DNA of 64,000 nucleotides, from contig JAUSJA010000014.1 in NCBI GenBank assembly GCA_030647905.1, positions 1-64,000 of the forward strand. Reading direction: 5' to 3'. Source of the DNA: Gemmatimonadaceae bacterium. Its GTDB lineage: Bacteria; Gemmatimonadota; Gemmatimonadetes; Gemmatimonadales; Gemmatimonadaceae. Positions 45,938-54,134 of the stretch are shown piece by piece. The notes under the pieces are model-generated. The model did not search any database, was not told the origin of the DNA, and was given only the letters and a program-made list of their open reading frames with translations. A program made the position numbers and the translations under genes. Position 1 is the first letter of the stretch. The number at the start of each line of letters is the position of its first letter.

Positions 45938-46390
45938 TTGCCCTACTACGGGTGGCGCCTCACAGCGTCAAAGCCAAGGCCGGGCTATCCCAGTGAGCTC
46001 AAGCACTTAGGCGATCATATCCGCAAGCGGCGGATTGATCTCGGACTCAATCGGAAGGAGTTGGCGCAAAAGCTCGGAACCAACGCTTGGACGATGAAGC
46101 ATTGGGAAGAACACCTGAAATTGCGGATAGAGATCAGGTTCTATCCCGCCATCCTCGCGTTCCTTGGCTATAACCCGTTGCAGGATCCCAAGACGCGTGG
46201 GCAAGCGATTAGACGCGAGCGGTATACGCGCGGTTGGTCGCGGCAGCAGTTGGCTAGAGCTGCCGGCGTTGATGAAGGCACGATTCAGCGGCTTGAAAAC
46301 GACCGGAAGGGTATGGCGAAAAAGCCCGCACAAGCCGTCCGCAAAGTGCTGGGTATCACAGCCGATCCTAACAAAACCGGGGGCCAATAA
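45938..46390 (+). CDS. Double-HTH (XRE-like) DNA-binding protein
   Basis: About 150 residues. The recognisable part begins LPYYGWRLTASKPRPGYP, then HLGDHIRKRRIDLGLNRKELAQKLG (HTH 1), 'FYPAILAFLGYNPLQDP', and 'IRRERYTRGWSRQQLARAAGVDEGTIQRLEND' (HTH 2). This two-HTH arrangement is a common small regulator family in soil bacteria, often near mobile DNA. No ATG is available; TTG 45938 is the best start, and the frame upstream is antisense of comM. The 5' end coincides with the comM break, so the N-terminus may itself be truncated. Confidence 0.65.
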   Translation: MPYYGWRLTASKPRPGYPSELKHLGDHIRKRRIDLGLNRKELAQKLGTNAWTMKHWEEHLKLRIEIRFYPAILAFLGYNPLQDPKTRGQAIRRERYTRGWSRQQLARAAGVDEGTIQRLENDRKGMAKKPAQAVRKVLGITADPNKTGGQ

Positions 46391-46551
46391 GTCTCCGCTT
46401 TTCCCTTATACGCCCGATTCGGATGTCCGAAACAAAAGCAACGCGCACATCTTTCAGATGAAGCACAAGGTCTAGGTCGCTGATTTGAGACGCGTCCGGG
46501 TCACTCGGCAACGTATTGGATCGTTGGAAGTTGATGGTAACCCAAAGACCG

Positions 46552-46578
46552 CGCCGGGCAATTCCCAGGCGGGTTTTT
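46552..46578 (+). terminator. Intrinsic terminator after the HTH gene
   Basis: The stem CGCCGGG / CCC-A-GGCG (seven pairs with a one-base bulge), a short CAATT loop and a following run of five T make a plausible Rho-independent terminator. The 160 bp between it and the HTH gene stop hold no convincing gene. Confidence 0.6.
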
Positions 46579-46581
46579 CGC

Positions 46582-46661
46582 CGGGAGTGTGTCACTCACA
46601 GACGGACTAGCGCACCTGAATGGGGTTCAGGGGGCCGCGGGTTCAAATCCCGCCGTCCCGA
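46582..46661 (+). pseudogene. Degenerate tRNA-Pro(GGG)
   Basis: From about 46600 to 46661 the sequence folds as a tRNA: D-stem 3' strand GCGC, anticodon stem CCTGA/TCAGG with loop ATGGGGT (anticodon GGG, Pro), five-base variable loop, T-stem GCGGG/CCCGC with loop TTCAAAT, acceptor 3' strand CGTCCCG and discriminator A. The 5' part does not fit: CGGGA (46582) can pair with the acceptor but the next two positions mismatch, the D-stem partner is missing, and the spacing is about five bases too long. It is therefore a damaged tRNA or the 3' scar of an integration event. Confidence 0.7.
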
Positions 46662-46696
46662 TATTGTAAGTAGTTGTTATTAGTAGAGATATGATG

Positions 46697-46731
46697 AACG
46701 CCCCGCCAGAGATTGACGGGGCGTTTTGTTT
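46697..46731 (+). terminator. Intrinsic terminator downstream of the tRNA-Pro remnant
   Basis: Inverted repeat AACGCCCCG / CGGGGCGTT around an 11-base loop, followed by TTTGTTTG. It is orientated with the tRNA-Pro remnant and starts 36 bases after its 3' end, as would be expected for the tRNA's native terminator. The retained terminator suggests that the DNA to the right was the original downstream flank. Confidence 0.75.
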
Positions 46732-47424
46732 GTAGGAAGCACATAGGAAGCCGTTGGAGCTATTTCGCCGGAGGGAGACGAACTTGTCGAAGACGCCAAT
46801 CGTCCTCCGTCTTCGATCTCAAGTTGCTCCACTGGCGTCACCCAAGCCTTGATCTGCTTTGTCCATCCACCGAATGAGAGAAAAACAGCACTCCGTGACA
46901 CGAAATCGACATTTCGGTAGGGCCCCAATACGGCCTAATATCCCAAGCGGCAAAAAACTTGACCGAGTGCCGATCGCTCCTGTCTCTGCGGTTCGAGGAA
47001 GCGTTTCAGGGAATGTCATGGTCGTGCATGGGAGGATGCGGTGCGGCTAAACGCAGAGCTGAAGCGTCCCGGCCTAGAGACTTCAGGTAGAGCTATTGAG
47101 GTGTCCATCAAATCGGAGGAGGCCCACTCCGCATAGCGCATATCAAATTCGAATGGCTGACGTTCGTTGATTTGCGGCACCCGTGCATTGTTGCTGCGTC
47201 GGCAGTACGATACCGCAGCAGAAAGCGCCCTTCTTACACGCGATATCAGTGGTTGTCGGTTACTCGCCTCGCGTCCCGGAGCGCGACCGAGACAAGCACT
47301 GTACTGTGTCAGCCGAACAATCTGTGCAGGAGCGTTGCCATCGTTCAGCTTGGCCCGCGGATCGTATCCCTCACTGAAGCCAAGTAGCCATGACGGAACT
47401 CTCCTGGAAATGTCGAGCCTCGGG
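46732..47424. other. About 690 bp without a convincing gene
   Basis: Short open frames occur on both strands (for example 46680-46928 and 46819-47019 on the minus strand), but none has a ribosome-binding site together with recognisable sequence, and they overlap one another. The G+C is lower than in the core regions to the left. I see no repeats, RNA genes or IS ends here. Confidence 0.5.
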
Positions 47425-48369
47425 TCAGAGCAAGAGTTCGGCGTACACTGGAAAGTATCTGTAAATCTCCCGGTACGACGCGATGTCTTCCGGGGCCATC
47501 TCGAACTCCTTCGGCTTCCAATCGTCACCACACGGCATGTGATGGTCGAGCGCGGTCCTCTCCTTCCGCGTTAATATCGGCACCCGAATGTGGTACGGAG
47601 AGAGTGTGACGTTCTGTCGGATGAAGGGAGCTCTCGAAAAATCGCAGCCGCCTACGACCCGCGCATCGGCGTCCGTGCCAATCATGCCACCGACCGTGAG
47701 CATCGGATGCCCGTCCTCGTAGAGAAAATTGAACAAGGGGATGAAATGCACGTTGGGGCGACTCGAAAGCCCCGAGTTGATGGCGTTGAACAAGACTTGG
47801 GCGTTTGTATTCGGAAGCGACTCTTGCGCGAACTCGTTTTCGGCGGTCCATCCCGGCCCGAAAAACTTGCCAACCTCGTCTTCGTAGAAATCGAACCAGT
47901 CGGTCGGCCCACCTTCGTCGGGCCGTTTCACATCGACTGTGACCAATAGAATTGAACCGGGCGAAAGGACAAACGAGGCCATCGCGGCGTCGTCCACCGC
48001 GATCTTGTTCATGCGAAAATCGTAGTCGAGCCAGAGAATGTGTTTCTGGTCGCGGTCCAGCTTTGGAATCACATCCTCCGCTTTCGACATCTCGATGCCG
48101 ACCGCCGAAAATGGCTTGTTGAACTTGATCCGCTTACGGATCGTTTTGTCTTTCTCAACCGTGAGCATCCGGCGGACGCCGAGGAGCTTGTGGACCAAAA
48201 TGAAATCGACAAAAAAGATCGAGCCAAATCCGGTGTACTGGGAATCTCGGATCGGGAAGCCCGCTGCGGCGAGAATCATCAGGGTATCAATGATCATGCG
48301 TCGCTCGATCTGCTTCGCCGTTCGCAGATCGTAGGGAACTTTCTTGTAGCTCTCGGTTGCTGTTGTCAC
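47425..48369 (-). CDS. Rossmann-like protein, possibly a SAM-dependent methyltransferase, of a three-gene cassette
   Basis: 314 residues from GTG 48369, which overlaps the GHKL gene stop (GTGA); GTG 48378 is an alternative. The central part reads as a Rossmann fold: 'DSQYTGFGSIFFVDFILVHKLLG', 'RMLTVEKDKTIRKRIKFNKPFSAVGI' and 'HILWLDYDFRM'. The acidic residue at the end of strand 2 (VEKD) fits SAM binding, but the glycine loop is weak. The rest has no motif I recognise. It is the third gene of an operon with a GHKL ATPase and a DNA methyltransferase, so a DNA-modification or defence role is likely (inference). Confidence 0.6.
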   Translation of the reverse strand: MTTATESYKKVPYDLRTAKQIERRMIIDTLMILAAAGFPIRDSQYTGFGSIFFVDFILVHKLLGVRRMLTVEKDKTIRKRIKFNKPFSAVGIEMSKAEDVIPKLDRDQKHILWLDYDFRMNKIAVDDAAMASFVLSPGSILLVTVDVKRPDEGGPTDWFDFYEDEVGKFFGPGWTAENEFAQESLPNTNAQVLFNAINSGLSSRPNVHFIPLFNFLYEDGHPMLTVGGMIGTDADARVVGGCDFSRAPFIRQNVTLSPYHIRVPILTRKERTALDHHMPCGDDWKPKEFEMAPEDIASYREIYRYFPVYAELLL

Positions 48370-49703
48370 TCCGCGCACTCCATGCGAAGGAAATACTTGA
48401 AGGTGTGGAGACCGACCGCACCGGCGCCCATTGAGGGTTTGTTGATCTTCTTCTTGATTTGCTCGACATCCGCCAAGGGCGCGCTGTACTGAACGGACAC
48501 ATTCTTCTTCGCCTGGCGAATGACCTTCGCTGTAAAGGCTGCGTTCGGCTTCGCGGTTATCGAGCGCAGATCGACAACCGTCAGCTTGTCCACCATGGTC
48601 CGCTCCGCGACATCCGGAGCCGGTTCGCTCGGATACATATTGTTCAGGAAGGTCAGCACGGGCCGCGCGGTAGCCATCATCTCAAGGCGGGTGCGGAGAT
48701 AGGCTTCCGATTCTTGGTTCAGACCCCGCTTCGTCGTCGTCCAGGGCAGAGAGGCTGGGTTCTCCGAGAAGAAAAACGCGATCCCGACGAATCCGCGGTA
48801 CTTGCTAACGAACTGCGGGCCGTTGAGGCCCCACCCGGTTGTCTCCGTCTTGTCGGCATGAACAACAACTCGGCCATTACAGAGGACGTACCAACCAGCG
48901 CGATCGATATTCCACTCCCCGGCCTTTCTTCCGGCCAACCCCGCAAAGAGTTCAACCTTCACGTCACCGAAGGTGAGTTCGCGAAAAGCCGGTTCCAGAT
49001 CTGCGGAGCTGCCAAGCGGAAGGGGCTTCGCGGCCACCGGCTTGTCGTTAAGGGTGATGTGTAGGAATCGTCCCAGGAACAGCGTGTAGGTGCTGGAAAG
49101 CCCCTCGAAGAGGCGCCTCATCAGGACGGGATCCTTGATGCGCAGTAGCACCTCGGGCGTGAGCTTACGGATGGTTATGGTCGTTCCCGCCTGCGCCTTT
49201 GATTTCGCCTTCGGAGCGACTTCGAAGGGAATCATCCAGCTGTCTTCCCCAGCCCACTTATTCACGTCGAGTCTCATCAGGAATCCATCATTTTCGGTGT
49301 GGGATTGGATCGTGATGTCTCGCCCGATCTTGAAGATTGCGCGTTTCAGCCCGATGCCGTAGACGCCAAGGGCGCTCTCAATCTCTGAGTCGACCCTGCC
49401 AATCCTAAACACTTCAGTTTCCGCCCTGTCAACGGCGATGCCACCGCATCGGTCTGCGATGACAATTTCGTTCGCGTTGACAGTTATCTTGATCGGGGGC
49501 GCCGCCGGAGCACTCGCGGGAAGTCCGCCGCCGTCAATGGCACCTCGGAGCAAGGCAGGTGACACGTCGATATTCCGAGTTCTGATGAACGCATCGATCG
49601 AGTTATCCACGAGGTCGAGAATCGCGTCTTCGAGGGTCAGATCCCGAGTCAGGTTATCGATGAAGAAGCGCTTCGTCGGTGTCGCATCGGCTTGAAGAGT
49701 CAT
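48366..49703 (-). CDS. GHKL-fold (Hsp90/MutL-like) ATPase
   Basis: 445 residues from ATG 49703 (ATGA overlap with the methyltransferase stop). The Bergerat ATP site is complete: N-box TLEDAILDLVDNSIDAFI, G1 VIADRCGGIAV and G2 'GVYGIGLKRAIFKIG'. This is the HATPase_c_3 type found in MutL, Hsp90 and MORC proteins. A transducer-like domain (about 190-320) follows. The C-terminal third lacks recognisable catalytic motifs. GHKL ATPases of this type have been described in restriction-modification-like operons, and the adjoining DNA methyltransferase gene supports that context. Confidence 0.85.
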   Translation of the reverse strand: MTLQADATPTKRFFIDNLTRDLTLEDAILDLVDNSIDAFIRTRNIDVSPALLRGAIDGGGLPASAPAAPPIKITVNANEIVIADRCGGIAVDRAETEVFRIGRVDSEIESALGVYGIGLKRAIFKIGRDITIQSHTENDGFLMRLDVNKWAGEDSWMIPFEVAPKAKSKAQAGTTITIRKLTPEVLLRIKDPVLMRRLFEGLSSTYTLFLGRFLHITLNDKPVAAKPLPLGSSADLEPAFRELTFGDVKVELFAGLAGRKAGEWNIDRAGWYVLCNGRVVVHADKTETTGWGLNGPQFVSKYRGFVGIAFFFSENPASLPWTTTKRGLNQESEAYLRTRLEMMATARPVLTFLNNMYPSEPAPDVAERTMVDKLTVVDLRSITAKPNAAFTAKVIRQAKKNVSVQYSAPLADVEQIKKKINKPSMGAGAVGLHTFKYFLRMECAE

Positions 49704-50512
49704 TTCTTTTCCCGGGTAGAGGCCTTGAGGCTGTCTAGGCGCCTTTCGATGACGCGACAATTGTCCTTCACAGCGTCGCAGGCCGCAAATCGCATCCCGT
49801 GTGTCACGGCCGAAACAAGAGCACTTCCACTTCCTGCGAACGGATCGACTGCAAGGCCACCCTTCGTGCCGCTGATGTGGAACACGCGATCAGTGACACT
49901 CAGCGGAAGCTGATTCTGCTTTCGCAACTTGGTGCTCGCATGGCGAACCGGGCTAACGTCGTCCCAAAAATCGCTGAGGTTGATGCCCTTCTTCTCGATG
50001 ATCGTTCGATAGCCCCCGTAGTCTTTGACGGTCTTCTTGCAGTAGCGGCAAACAACGGGCTTGACCTTCGGCCGTCGGAAGTTCTTCGGGGGTCCTTTCG
50101 TGAAGTACAGGAGCGAGTAGTGCGCTGGATATAGGCGTTTGCCTCGAACGAATCCGTTCTTCATCGAGATGGCGATCCAGTGGCGCAGAACAAGATCCCG
50201 TTCGACGATGCCGCCAAGCCGCATGGCCCAAATCGGGATGTGGTAGAGGTAGAGCGCTCCACCCGGAGCCAACACCCGGATCGCCTGTTTCAGGATGGTT
50301 TCCATCCAGGCCTGATAAACGGCCTCGGGCTGGTTATCCTGTGTGCGTTTCCTTGAGTTGTATTTTTTCCCCAGGTTAAAAGGGGGATCAAGAAAGACAA
50401 TCGATGCCGACCCGTCATCCAGCGACTCTAGGAGGTCAAGCGCGTCCCCATGGTACAGTCGGCCACGTGCACTGACCCTATCGAAGGCGCGAAATATTTT
50501 GAGCTCGGCCAA
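49700..50512 (-). CDS. DNA adenine- or cytosine-N4 methyltransferase (beta class)
   Basis: 270 residues. The catalytic motif IV is VFLDPPFNLGKK (residues about 39-50) and the SAM-binding motif I comes near the C-terminus as VDPFAGSGSALV; this order is the beta class of N6A/N4C methyltransferases. The central target-recognition part contains a CRYCKK pair that may begin a zinc-binding element. The start is TTG 50512 with GAGG five bases upstream; no in-frame ATG exists. First gene of the minus-strand cassette with the GHKL ATPase and the Rossmann protein. No separate restriction endonuclease is evident. Confidence 0.9.
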   Translation of the reverse strand: MAELKIFRAFDRVSARGRLYHGDALDLLESLDDGSASIVFLDPPFNLGKKYNSRKRTQDNQPEAVYQAWMETILKQAIRVLAPGGALYLYHIPIWAMRLGGIVERDLVLRHWIAISMKNGFVRGKRLYPAHYSLLYFTKGPPKNFRRPKVKPVVCRYCKKTVKDYGGYRTIIEKKGINLSDFWDDVSPVRHASTKLRKQNQLPLSVTDRVFHISGTKGGLAVDPFAGSGSALVSAVTHGMRFAACDAVKDNCRVIERRLDSLKASTREKK

Positions 50513-50769
50513 GCAAGCCTCGTCATCGTCCTAGTTTTGATTCGGTCAGCAATTCTACCGATGCCGCCGATGAAGGTCCAGAAGGCAGTACGAAAAGATG
50601 ATTCAGAAGACTATCGGGATCCAGGGCTGAGCCTAATTCGCTCCTTTCACTGCCGATCTCGTTCGATACTTGCCGTCTCTGAAAGCTTAAGGATCTTTGC
50701 TTCCCCTCGCCGTTTTGGTGTGCTTCGCCGTCGATGGGTTTTCGCTGGATGTCGAAGTCCACGAGGACG
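50513..50769. other. Upstream region of the methyltransferase cassette, no gene seen
   Basis: This 257-bp stretch should contain the promoter of the minus-strand methyltransferase operon, but I cannot pick out a convincing -35/-10 pair. Overlapping short frames on both strands have no recognisable features. Confidence 0.4.
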
Positions 50770-50936
50770 TGCCGCTAACGACGGGCCGCATCCATGTGCG
50801 TCGGCTCGGGCCTGATGGCACGACAGTCGAGTACACCATTCGCTACGCGCGGGTGTACGCATTTCGTAATGGTCGCTGGCAACTGCTGACGCATCACAGT
50901 ACCCAGCAGACTGCTGGGCCGCCGTTCCCGCCGTAG
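50770..50936 (+). pseudogene. SnoaL/DUF4440-like protein, C-terminal remnant
   Basis: The frame 'VPLTTGRIHVRR' ... 'VEYTIRYARVYAFRNGRWQLLTHHST' matches the C-terminal sheet of NTF2-like/DUF4440 proteins, in which 'YT.vyvrrdGrWqivahHsS' is the hallmark. The N-terminal two thirds are missing: upstream of 50770 the frame has no similarity. High G+C and its position beside the tRNA-Ile scar suggest a remnant of old chromosomal sequence on the non-element side of the attachment site. Confidence 0.65.
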
Positions 50937-50987
50937 GCTGCAAAGGTCTGCAGCGGAAGCCGTTGCAGAGGTGGAAGTTGAGCTCAG

Positions 50988-51034
50988 TCGGGGCGACTGG
51001 ATTTGAACCAGCGACCTCACGCTTATCAGGCGTG
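50988..51034 (-). repeat. 3' fragment of tRNA-Ile(GAT), probable attachment-site scar
   Basis: On the minus strand CACGC-CTGATAA-GCGTG (anticodon stem-loop with GAT), AGGTC, GCTGG-TTCAAAT-CCAGT (T arm) and CGCCCCG plus discriminator A reproduce the 3' 47 nt of a tRNA-Ile exactly. Upstream of the anticodon stem no D arm or 5' acceptor strand is present; instead the stop codon of ATPase 1 lies 13 bases away. This is the classic form of an attR left by a tyrosine-recombinase element entering the anticodon loop. The element should lie on the right side. Confidence 0.85.
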
Positions 51035-51046
51035 CCGGCCCGAGAT

Positions 51047-54000
51047 CTATTCTGAGCCTACGTCCGAGGTGGAACGCCGCTTCCGTGTCGCGAGCCAGGC
51101 GTCGAGCTCGTCCCGCTCATAGAGGACTCTCCGCCCCACCTTGAAGTACGGCGGCGAGTCGCCACTCCATCGCAGCTTGGCGAGGGTCTGTGTCGCGAGG
51201 CCGAGGTAGGCGGCAGCATCTTCGGCAATGAGCATACGCTGCGTCTCGGGAGCCTCCTTGCTATGCCCTTGGCCGCCCCCCCGAGACTTGATCGGGTGCA
51301 TCTCGTCCACCGGCAACTTCGGACTTTCGAATTCATCCAGGAACCCGATGAAGTCGTCCGGCGAGAGGAATCGAACACGCTTCTCGTCAACTTCGCCGAA
51401 AAGCGTTCGCGCTTCCGAGAGGGTCCGCTCATCCGGACTCACGAGAACCGCGTAGCCGAATCCGGCGGACAAGCACTTCGAGAGATTCTGAGTCTCGTGC
51501 TCAGCGCGCGTGCTCACCGAAATTTCGCAGCCAATAGAGAGTTCTTCCCGTTCGAGATAGACGTCAATGTGACCGTGACCATCGAGCACGCGCGTTTCTA
51601 CGGTCACCTTGAACCCGCGATCTTCGGCCAATTTGCGTATTAGCGACTGAAGATATTTGTGCTGAGGTCCGCCACGGCCGGGAAGATGATCGGCGGGTGG
51701 AGTCGAGACGGGTGTCGGCGAGGTTGTCTCTGGTCGTGATGTACGCCTTTTCGCAGTTCGGACCTCCTCGACTTCTCCGCTTCGTTCTGCTGCACCCCGT
51801 GCGCGGAGATCCGATTCAACCTCCTCTTTCGGCGTTGCGAAGTTCGTGCGTGACGCGTAAAGAACTGCATTCCGGCGACTTCGGCCAACGTCTTCTGGTA
51901 CTGGCGCGAGCGGAGAGGTCCGAAGGTTGAAGTCGAAATCCGGACGCTCGATTCGAGCGATTGCTTCGCCGATGCCAAGGTTCTGCAAGTCGTTGGCTTC
52001 GAAGAACGAGAATCCGTCCGCGAGCGTTTTCGCGTCCTGATCTCCCACGCGAAAGACGATGCGGGTAAATGCGTTCCCGAGCGCTGCGCTCGCGACCTCT
52101 TCGCTCCGACTCTTGAGCTGTCGCATCTCTTGATGCGCAAGAGTGAGACCGAGTCCGTACTTGCGAGCGCCAGAGAGAATAGCCGCCAGCGACGGCGTAA
52201 TGAAGTTCTGGAACTCGTCGATATAAAGGAAGAATGGAACTCGCGCCGCCGCCGCTTCGTCCTGCCGACTCATCGCCGCCTGGGCAATCTTCGCCACGAT
52301 GAGCGACCCGAGGAGATGCGAGTTCTCCTCGCCGATCCCACCTTGGGAAAGCTTCGCGACGAGAATCTTCTTCCCATCCATGATGGCTCGCATGTCGAGG
52401 CGATCTTCCTTCTGCGCCACCATGTGCCGAATGAGCTTCGGTCGGAGGAAAGTATTGAGGCGGGTCAGGATGGGAGCGTGCGGTAACCCCTTCAGAAGCG
52501 TGAACTCTTCCTGCCAGTACGAGACGACGTGTTCGTCCTGCACGGTTTCAAGGAACCGCGCTCGGAAACTCTTGTCGATAAGAAATCGGCGGAGATCGAG
52601 AAGAGTCCCGCCGTCGGTACTTTCAAGGAATGCGAGGATCGCATTCCCGAGCACCGCCACCATCTGATCCCCGAAACTCGTAGAGAGACGTTTGAAGACC
52701 GCTACCAAGTCGGACGATAGAAGCGTCCGTTCGAGTTCCGAATGCGCCGAAAGAATGTTGAAACCGACGGGGTAGGCTTCGTCTGCAGGATCGAAGACGA
52801 CAACGTCGCCCGCACGTTCCTCCGGAATACGTGCCAGGATGTCCTCGATGAGGTCGCCGTGCGGGTCAAGAACAGCGAAGCCATTACCGGCTGCGATGTC
52901 TTGCATCGCCATCGAGAGAAGGAGTGTGCTTTTCCCCGTGCCACTCGCTCCGATGACGTAGGTGTGCCGCAGGCGTTCTTCCGTGGAGAGGGACACCTGG
53001 AGCGTCTCTCCATCGTGCTCATTCGCACCGAGAAGAAGACCGCGCCCGACAGCGGATGCCGGAGCTGATTTCGTGCGCGCGCCCTGTCGTACCAGACGCT
53101 CAGAACGCACGGAAGTGGATGGCGGGTGAAGCAGCGTCAGGATTTCGGATAGTGAGAGCAGCATGCCGCTCCGATGGGCGGCGCGGTCCAGGAGGTCTTC
53201 AACCTCAGTCTCAAAGGAGTGTTCGCCCGAGTCAGCGAGAACCAGTTCGTTTGCCTCAGAGCGCATAGCCCCGGACACCGCGTACGCCAAGTTCCGCGCC
53301 CTTTCAACGGCGCGATCTTTCTCGGGTGCAATTGCTGCCACCCGAAGAACCGCGGCGAAAAGCGGCTCCGAGAACTTGGAACGAATAAGCGGAAGAACGC
53401 TGTCCGCATCTTCGATGCTTAATGCGAAGTTCTCGAACTCCTCTCCCCACGGTTCCTTCGCCGGTTCTACAATCAGCTGAACAAGGCCAAGCTCTCCCTC
53501 CGAGAGTCGGTTCAACTCTCCAATGATTCCGATGAGAGGATCGACGTCGAACTTGTCCTCGGTCCGAAGCTCCCTGAAGACGCGTTCCTCGAGACCGAAA
53601 CCGAGAATGACGCCGTATCCTTCATCTCGCTCCCATTCTTGCCGCAGGAAGTCTCTTCTCTCTCGGGCTTTCGCTTCGGGGAAATAGGAGCGCATCGAGC
53701 CAATTATGGATGCGGAATCCAGTACGCCGCAGGCGAGCTGCACCACTACTCTATCCGGCAGCCCAAGCACTTCAAAACTCAAGGGCTCGGTGAGGCTCCG
53801 CAGAGATGCCAGCCAGCTTCTCGCCGCGCCCGGCTTCACGGCGAAGTCCGCCGAAAGAAGAAGCTCGAACTCGACAATCTCCCTCTGAATCGCGGACCGG
53901 GGCGTCTCCGTGGATTCCGCTACTCCGCTCGGCGCCGGCTCATGGATTGTCGGGCGCGGGCGATCAAACAGTCCGGGCCTGCGCGCGTCGTCAAGAATGG

Positions 54001-54133
54001 GCTTCGGCGTCCGCTCCTTTGGAAAGAGTGGCGAGTACGCCGGTTCGATCGGAACACGTTGTGACGACGTGGTCACGCCACGGGTCCGCCCCTCCCACTG
54101 ATCAAAGAGGCGGAGGATGTCGGTCGGATGCAT
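51047..54133 (-). CDS. HerA/TraG-like ATPase fused to a PD-(D/E)XK-like domain and an excisionase-type HTH
   Basis: 1028 residues, complete. Residues about 1-350 have no recognised fold. The ATPase domain has Walker A VIGASGTGKSTLLL (near 395), VLDPHGDLIEDIL, and Walker B FFLYIDEFQNF (near 638), as in DUF87/TraG/HerA-like transfer ATPases. A segment near 820-930 has the alpha-beta-beta-beta-alpha-beta order of restriction-endonuclease-like folds, with D in HIDVYL and E in GCEISVST (the usual ExK Lys is not seen). The C-terminus (about 966-1018, EDAAAYLGLATQTLAKLRW ... VLYERDELDAWLA) is a HTH_17/AlpA excisionase domain. The start lies one base after the membrane-protein stop. Confidence 0.85.
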   Translation of the reverse strand: MHPTDILRLFDQWEGRTRGVTTSSQRVPIEPAYSPLFPKERTPKPILDDARRPGLFDRPRPTIHEPAPSGVAESTETPRSAIQREIVEFELLLSADFAVKPGAARSWLASLRSLTEPLSFEVLGLPDRVVVQLACGVLDSASIIGSMRSYFPEAKARERRDFLRQEWERDEGYGVILGFGLEERVFRELRTEDKFDVDPLIGIIGELNRLSEGELGLVQLIVEPAKEPWGEEFENFALSIEDADSVLPLIRSKFSEPLFAAVLRVAAIAPEKDRAVERARNLAYAVSGAMRSEANELVLADSGEHSFETEVEDLLDRAAHRSGMLLSLSEILTLLHPPSTSVRSERLVRQGARTKSAPASAVGRGLLLGANEHDGETLQVSLSTEERLRHTYVIGASGTGKSTLLLSMAMQDIAAGNGFAVLDPHGDLIEDILARIPEERAGDVVVFDPADEAYPVGFNILSAHSELERTLLSSDLVAVFKRLSTSFGDQMVAVLGNAILAFLESTDGGTLLDLRRFLIDKSFRARFLETVQDEHVVSYWQEEFTLLKGLPHAPILTRLNTFLRPKLIRHMVAQKEDRLDMRAIMDGKKILVAKLSQGGIGEENSHLLGSLIVAKIAQAAMSRQDEAAAARVPFFLYIDEFQNFITPSLAAILSGARKYGLGLTLAHQEMRQLKSRSEEVASAALGNAFTRIVFRVGDQDAKTLADGFSFFEANDLQNLGIGEAIARIERPDFDFNLRTSPLAPVPEDVGRSRRNAVLYASRTNFATPKEEVESDLRARGAAERSGEVEEVRTAKRRTSRPETTSPTPVSTPPADHLPGRGGPQHKYLQSLIRKLAEDRGFKVTVETRVLDGHGHIDVYLEREELSIGCEISVSTRAEHETQNLSKCLSAGFGYAVLVSPDERTLSEARTLFGEVDEKRVRFLSPDDFIGFLDEFESPKLPVDEMHPIKSRGGGQGHSKEAPETQRMLIAEDAAAYLGLATQTLAKLRWSGDSPPYFKVGRRVLYERDELDAWLATRKRRSTSDVGSE

Positions 54134-54134
54134 G

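Noticed and set aside
47016-47531. Minus-strand 171-codon frame downstream of the Rossmann protein
   Set aside because: It overlaps the supported gene in another frame and its sequence shows no recognisable feature.
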